From: Metaclostridioides mangenotii
GTDB lineage: Bacteria; Bacillota; Clostridia; Peptostreptococcales; Peptostreptococcaceae
Reading direction: 5' to 3'
Assembly (NCBI RefSeq): GCF_018917235.1
Contig: NZ_JAHLOF010000002.1
Coordinates: forward strand, 372,001-436,000
Length of the DNA: 64,000 nucleotides
Of this stretch, positions 60,830 to 64,000 are shown piece by piece; within the stretch, counting starts at the first letter, position 1; each line of letters begins with the position of its first letter. A program made the translations under genes and the position numbers. The notes under the pieces were generated by a model, which saw only the letters and a program-made list of their open reading frames with translations, had not been told where the DNA came from and made no database searches.

Positions 60830-61687
60830 CTATCTCAACATAGAATCTCTGTGCTTTTTAACAACTCTATAGCCTTTGTCAATCAAATCGTCTGCTAAAA
60901 GATTTGTAATTGTTACAGATCTATGTCTACCACCAGTACAACCAATTCCGATTACTAGATGTTGTTTTCCTTCTTCAATATACTGCGGAATTAGAAAATG
61001 TACCATATCCAATAGTTTATTATAAAATTCTTTACTTACTGGAGAATTCATAACATAGTTTCTGACTTCTTCATCATCACCTGTCTTAAGTTTAAGCTCT
61101 TCAAGGTAATATGGATTTGGTAAAAATCTTACATCAAATACTAAATCCGCATCTGAAAGTATACCGTGTTTAAATCCGAAAGAAACTACTGATATTGTAA
61201 TATTTAAATTATCTTCACCTTTATAATAAATTCTCTTTATCTCATCCTGTAAATCTTTTGGCTTCATATTAGAAGTATCAATTATACAACTCGCTGAATC
61301 CTTAAATGGCTTCATTATATCTCGTTCTTTTTTTATACCTTCTGAGATCTGCATGTTTCTTGCCAAAGGATGATTCCTTCTTGTTATCTTATATCTCTTT
61401 ATTAAAACATCATCATTACAGTTTAAATAAAGCATTTCATAAGCATAATTTTCTTTTTTTAGATAGTTTAAACTCTCATGAAAATCTTTAAAGAACTGTA
61501 GTCCTCTTATATCTACTCCAAGAGCAACTTTATCGATACTAGAATTAGGTTGGTAGCATATCTCTGCAAATTTAGTTATTAATGCAGGCGGTAAGTTATC
61601 TACACAGTAAAATCCTAAGTCTTCCAAAGCTCTCATTACTTCACTTTTTCCAGATCCTGATAACCCTGTAACTATAACAAATTTCAT
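60830..61687 (-). CDS. rapZ: RapZ/YvcJ, RNase adapter and nucleotide-binding protein
   Basis: A 285-residue P-loop protein. Walker A is TGLSGSGKSEV, and the C-terminal domain has IGCTGGRHRSVTI. In enterobacteria RapZ controls GlmS through small RNAs; in Firmicutes (YvcJ) it binds GTP and its role is less clear. Cluster order PHP-rapZ-yvcK is conserved. Confidence 0.96.
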   Translation of the reverse strand: MKFVIVTGLSGSGKSEVMRALEDLGFYCVDNLPPALITKFAEICYQPNSSIDKVALGVDIRGLQFFKDFHESLNYLKKENYAYEMLYLNCNDDVLIKRYKITRRNHPLARNMQISEGIKKERDIMKPFKDSASCIIDTSNMKPKDLQDEIKRIYYKGEDNLNITISVVSFGFKHGILSDADLVFDVRFLPNPYYLEELKLKTGDDEEVRNYVMNSPVSKEFYNKLLDMVHFLIPQYIEEGKQHLVIGIGCTGGRHRSVTITNLLADDLIDKGYRVVKKHRDSMLR

Positions 61688-61702
61688 GATACTACCTCCC
61701 TC

Positions 61703-62416
61703 TTATAATATAATATTTTCTATCAGTGAAACATCTAACCCTGATTCTCTTACAGTCTTCATAGCCAGATTGAAGTTCCCAACTTTAATTGGTGCATGTG
61801 CATCTGATCCAATTATAAATTTATTATTTATATGCTTTATATTTTGTATCTGATTCACATTTAAAAATCTATGACTGCTATTAATCTCTAGTCTAGTATC
61901 TGTCTCAAATGCTATCTTTGCAATCTCTTCAATATAAACATCCCCTTTATCACCTGGGTGAGTTATACAAAATATGTCGTTGTTTTTTATAGCATTTATT
62001 ACTGCATTTGTATTGTAAATTTTTGCTTTTTCACTCTTTATAGTATAGTTGTCGAAGTGATTTAATGCCGCTACTAACGATGTAGGCTTAGATCCAAAAT
62101 GGTAGCCTGCCATTACATAGTCTAGAAATTTTCTATCATCGTCATCAACATCTATATTACCTTTATCATCAAGCACATTACATTCAAGACCCAGAAGAAT
62201 TTTTATATTGGGATATTTCTCATTTAACATGTCTATTTCTTCTCTCATTACTGGGATATCACTCTTCTTTACACCATAAGTCATATGTTTATAACTGTGG
62301 TCTGAGATTCCAAGTATCTCTATTCCCTTTTCTAGGGCTACCTTTACATTATCCTCAATAGTCCCCTTGCCATGGCTAAATACTGTATGTGTATGATAAT
62401 CAGCTAATATTTTCAT
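61703..62416 (-). CDS. PHP domain phosphoesterase
   Basis: A 237-residue YcdX-like metal hydrolase. DYHTHTVFSHGKGTIEDN holds the first H-x-H, and LLGLECNVLD, CITHPGD, LEINSSH and IIGSDAHAP hold further ligands. The substrate is unknown; histidinol phosphatase is unlikely from the length and context. It lies between murB and rapZ with very short gaps (3 and 15 bases). Confidence 0.9.
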   Translation of the reverse strand: MKILADYHTHTVFSHGKGTIEDNVKVALEKGIEILGISDHSYKHMTYGVKKSDIPVMREEIDMLNEKYPNIKILLGLECNVLDDKGNIDVDDDDRKFLDYVMAGYHFGSKPTSLVAALNHFDNYTIKSEKAKIYNTNAVINAIKNNDIFCITHPGDKGDVYIEEIAKIAFETDTRLEINSSHRFLNVNQIQNIKHINNKFIIGSDAHAPIKVGNFNLAMKTVRESGLDVSLIENIIL

Positions 62417-62419
62417 TTT

Positions 62420-63334
62420 CTAGTCCTCTCCAAGTATCTTTACTTCTTCTTCTAACATAACTCCAAATTTTCTATATACTGTACTTTTTACTATATATAT
62501 AAGATCTAACAAATCTTTTGCTGTCGCATCTCCAAGATTTATAACAAATCCACAATGCTTTTGTGAAACTTGTGCCCCTCTAAGTGTAAGACCTCTAAGC
62601 CCACTTTCATCTATTAATTGACCAGCGTAGTGACCAACTGGCCTTTTAAATGTACTACCCGCACTAGGATAGTTTAATGGCTGCTTTGTAACCCTTCTGT
62701 CTGTAAGGTCGTCTATATGGGCTTTTATATCATCGTAATTGCCCTTTTCTAGCTCTAATTTACAAGATAAAACTATGCACTTTATGTTAGCTACAAGACT
62801 GTTTCTATACTTAAACTCCATCTCTTCATTAGAAAGATCTTTAATGTTACCATCCATGTCTATTATTCTTACTGTTTTAACTATATCTTTCATTTCTCCA
62901 CCATAGGCTCCAGCATTCATACAAAGCGCTCCACCTATAGTACCCGGTATACCTGTCGCAAATTCAAATCCTTTAAGTGAATTTCTTAAAATTTCTTTTC
63001 CAAGAGTTGATAAAAGTGCTCCTGATTGAACTTCAACTATATTACCCTCTACTTTAGACTCATTAAAGTTATCAGCTATTTCAATAACTAATCCCCTAAG
63101 GCCACCGTCTTTTACCAACATATTCGATCCATTTCCTATTATTAAGTATGGAATATCATCTTCCTTTATAAATTTAAGAATTTCTCTGATCTCTTTTTCT
63201 GTTCTAGGTCTAACCAACACATCAGCTGGTCCACCTACTTTAAAAGAAATGTGATTTTTCATAGGTTCATCTATTTTAATATCTTCCTTGTTTACTATTT
63301 TTGACAATTTTTCAAATACATACTCTTTATTCAT
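62420..63334 (-). CDS. murB: UDP-N-acetylmuramate dehydrogenase
   Basis: A 304-residue flavoenzyme that reduces UDP-GlcNAc-enolpyruvate to UDP-MurNAc. FAD-binding region: FKVGGPADVLVRPRTEKEI and IGNGSNMLVKDGG. ATGIPGTIGGALCMNAGAYG, the catalytic-Ser segment YPSAGSTFKRP and a C-terminal Glu region follow. Type II length. It heads the murB-PHP-rapZ-yvcK-nudix-whiA unit. Confidence 0.97.
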   Translation of the reverse strand: MNKEYVFEKLSKIVNKEDIKIDEPMKNHISFKVGGPADVLVRPRTEKEIREILKFIKEDDIPYLIIGNGSNMLVKDGGLRGLVIEIADNFNESKVEGNIVEVQSGALLSTLGKEILRNSLKGFEFATGIPGTIGGALCMNAGAYGGEMKDIVKTVRIIDMDGNIKDLSNEEMEFKYRNSLVANIKCIVLSCKLELEKGNYDDIKAHIDDLTDRRVTKQPLNYPSAGSTFKRPVGHYAGQLIDESGLRGLTLRGAQVSQKHCGFVINLGDATAKDLLDLIYIVKSTVYRKFGVMLEEEVKILGED

Positions 63335-63742
63335 GATTATAAGTTTCCTCCAAAATTTTGTTTCGCTTTCATATTTTAAATCGTTGGCTAAATAAACTTC
63401 AGCCCCAATTATTTCCCCATTTTCTATTAATTAAACCCTGGCTTAATTTTTCATTTATCTTCTTATCTTATTTCTATTTTTAATAAATTATTATAATTAA
63501 ATATATAATAATGTATTGAGTTAGAAATAACAATATACTAAAGCAGACTAGACTTTCTGCAATTATAGTATATATACTATTATATCATTGCTTTCAGGTT
63601 CTGTTTTAATTAATATTAATAATTCTATAAATTTTCTACTATAAACTGATTTTTTATTTGTTATTTCGGAATAATTATATATAATAGTACTTATTACTAA
63701 GCTATAATTTAACAATATTTTTAAAATATAGGAGGAAAAAAT
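63335..63742. other. Divergent promoter region between murB and cls
   Basis: 408 AT-rich bases with no ORF. A perfect 16-base palindrome ATAGTATATATACTAT lies at 63565-63580 and may be an operator or simply AT-rich symmetry. Confidence 0.45.
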
Positions 63743-64000
63743 TTGTTTGATCTAGAAATTTTCAAAGCTTCAATATACGAATTCTCAGTTACTGCAGTAT
63801 ATATAGTTAACTTTTTAGTTGTGCTAAATTTAGTATTTAGAGAAAAAAGGAATATAAACACTACTCTTACTTGGATAGCTATTCTAGTTTTAGTCCCAGT
63901 AGTAGGTTTTGTACTATATATAATATTTGGCAGAGATTTATCAAAAAATAATATGTTCCAACTCAAAGAACAAGACGATAAAATTTTAAAAAGCAATATA
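63743..64000 (+). CDS. cls: Cardiolipin synthase, N-terminal part, TTG start
   Basis: 86 codons reach the window edge. AGGAGG lies 6 bases before TTG 63743, and no ATG in frame lies near. The sequence has two membrane helices and the PLDc_N motif: TLTWIAILVLVPVVGFVLYI followed by IFGRDLSKNNMF. This is typical of the membrane anchor before the two HKD phospholipase-D domains. Confidence 0.88.
   Translation, partial: MFDLEIFKASIYEFSVTAVYIVNFLVVLNLVFREKRNINTTLTWIAILVLVPVVGFVLYIIFGRDLSKNNMFQLKEQDDKILKSNI

Overview
The base composition is strongly AT-rich, the gene order is clostridial, and the protein families are those of an anaerobic endospore-former. I infer a member of the Peptostreptococcaceae close to Clostridioides/Paraclostridium. 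Supporting features are the block murB-PHP-rapZ-yvcK-nudix-whiA next to dnaE-pfkA-pyk, the pair of a TudS-like desulfidase and an ECF S component, a collagen-like exosporium protein beside a GT2 glycosyltransferase, and Csp germination pseudoproteases. Species cannot be fixed from the sequence alone.

Left part (1-12.3 kb): the end of a split chromate transporter pair, then a minus-strand housekeeping run. It contains clpX, two tandem clpP genes, tig, a small phosphodiesterase, an RNase PH/RdgB fusion, ligA, a D-2-hydroxyacid dehydrogenase, a DUF3783 protein and a QueG-like Fe-S protein. At 11.2-17.8 kb a glycosyltransferase sits downstream of a giant exosporium protein built from a Cys-rich 8-residue repeat, six copies of a globular module, about 900 residues of collagen repeat and a BclB/BclA-type C-terminal domain.

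Middle (18-36.7 kb): metabolic and stress genes, each with its own regulation. These include a nitroreductase, a DNA glycosylase, a P-type ATPase, a NmrA-like protein divergent from a HxlR regulator, an aldehyde:ferredoxin oxidoreductase, an acetate transporter, a T-box-controlled MalY/PatB lyase and a DsbA-like protein. A PepSY lipoprotein, two tandem Csp pseudoproteases (the second frameshifted), and a TetR regulator divergent from a flavodoxin-ferredoxin protein follow.

Accessory region (36.9-48.8 kb): a speD-bpsA branched-polyamine pair, then a zone of phage and mobile-element debris. It holds a CD27L-like endolysin with a broken holin, several endolysin-tail and DNA-ligase fragments, and an integrase tail. 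Three copies of the 3' end of rlmD act as attachment-site scars. The zone also carries two small Arg/Cys-rich proteins with sigma-K-like promoters, ferritin-like (probably coat) paralogues, and an Lsa/CplR-like ABC-F gene behind an elaborate ribosome-mediated attenuator. One hairpin family (GGGTAGC...GCTACCC) ends at least eight transcription units here.

Right part (48.7-64 kb): conserved core genes rlmD, pyk, pfkA, dnaE, TudS-like/ECF-S, whiA, nudix, yvcK, rapZ, PHP, murB, and the start of a cardiolipin synthase gene that begins with TTG.
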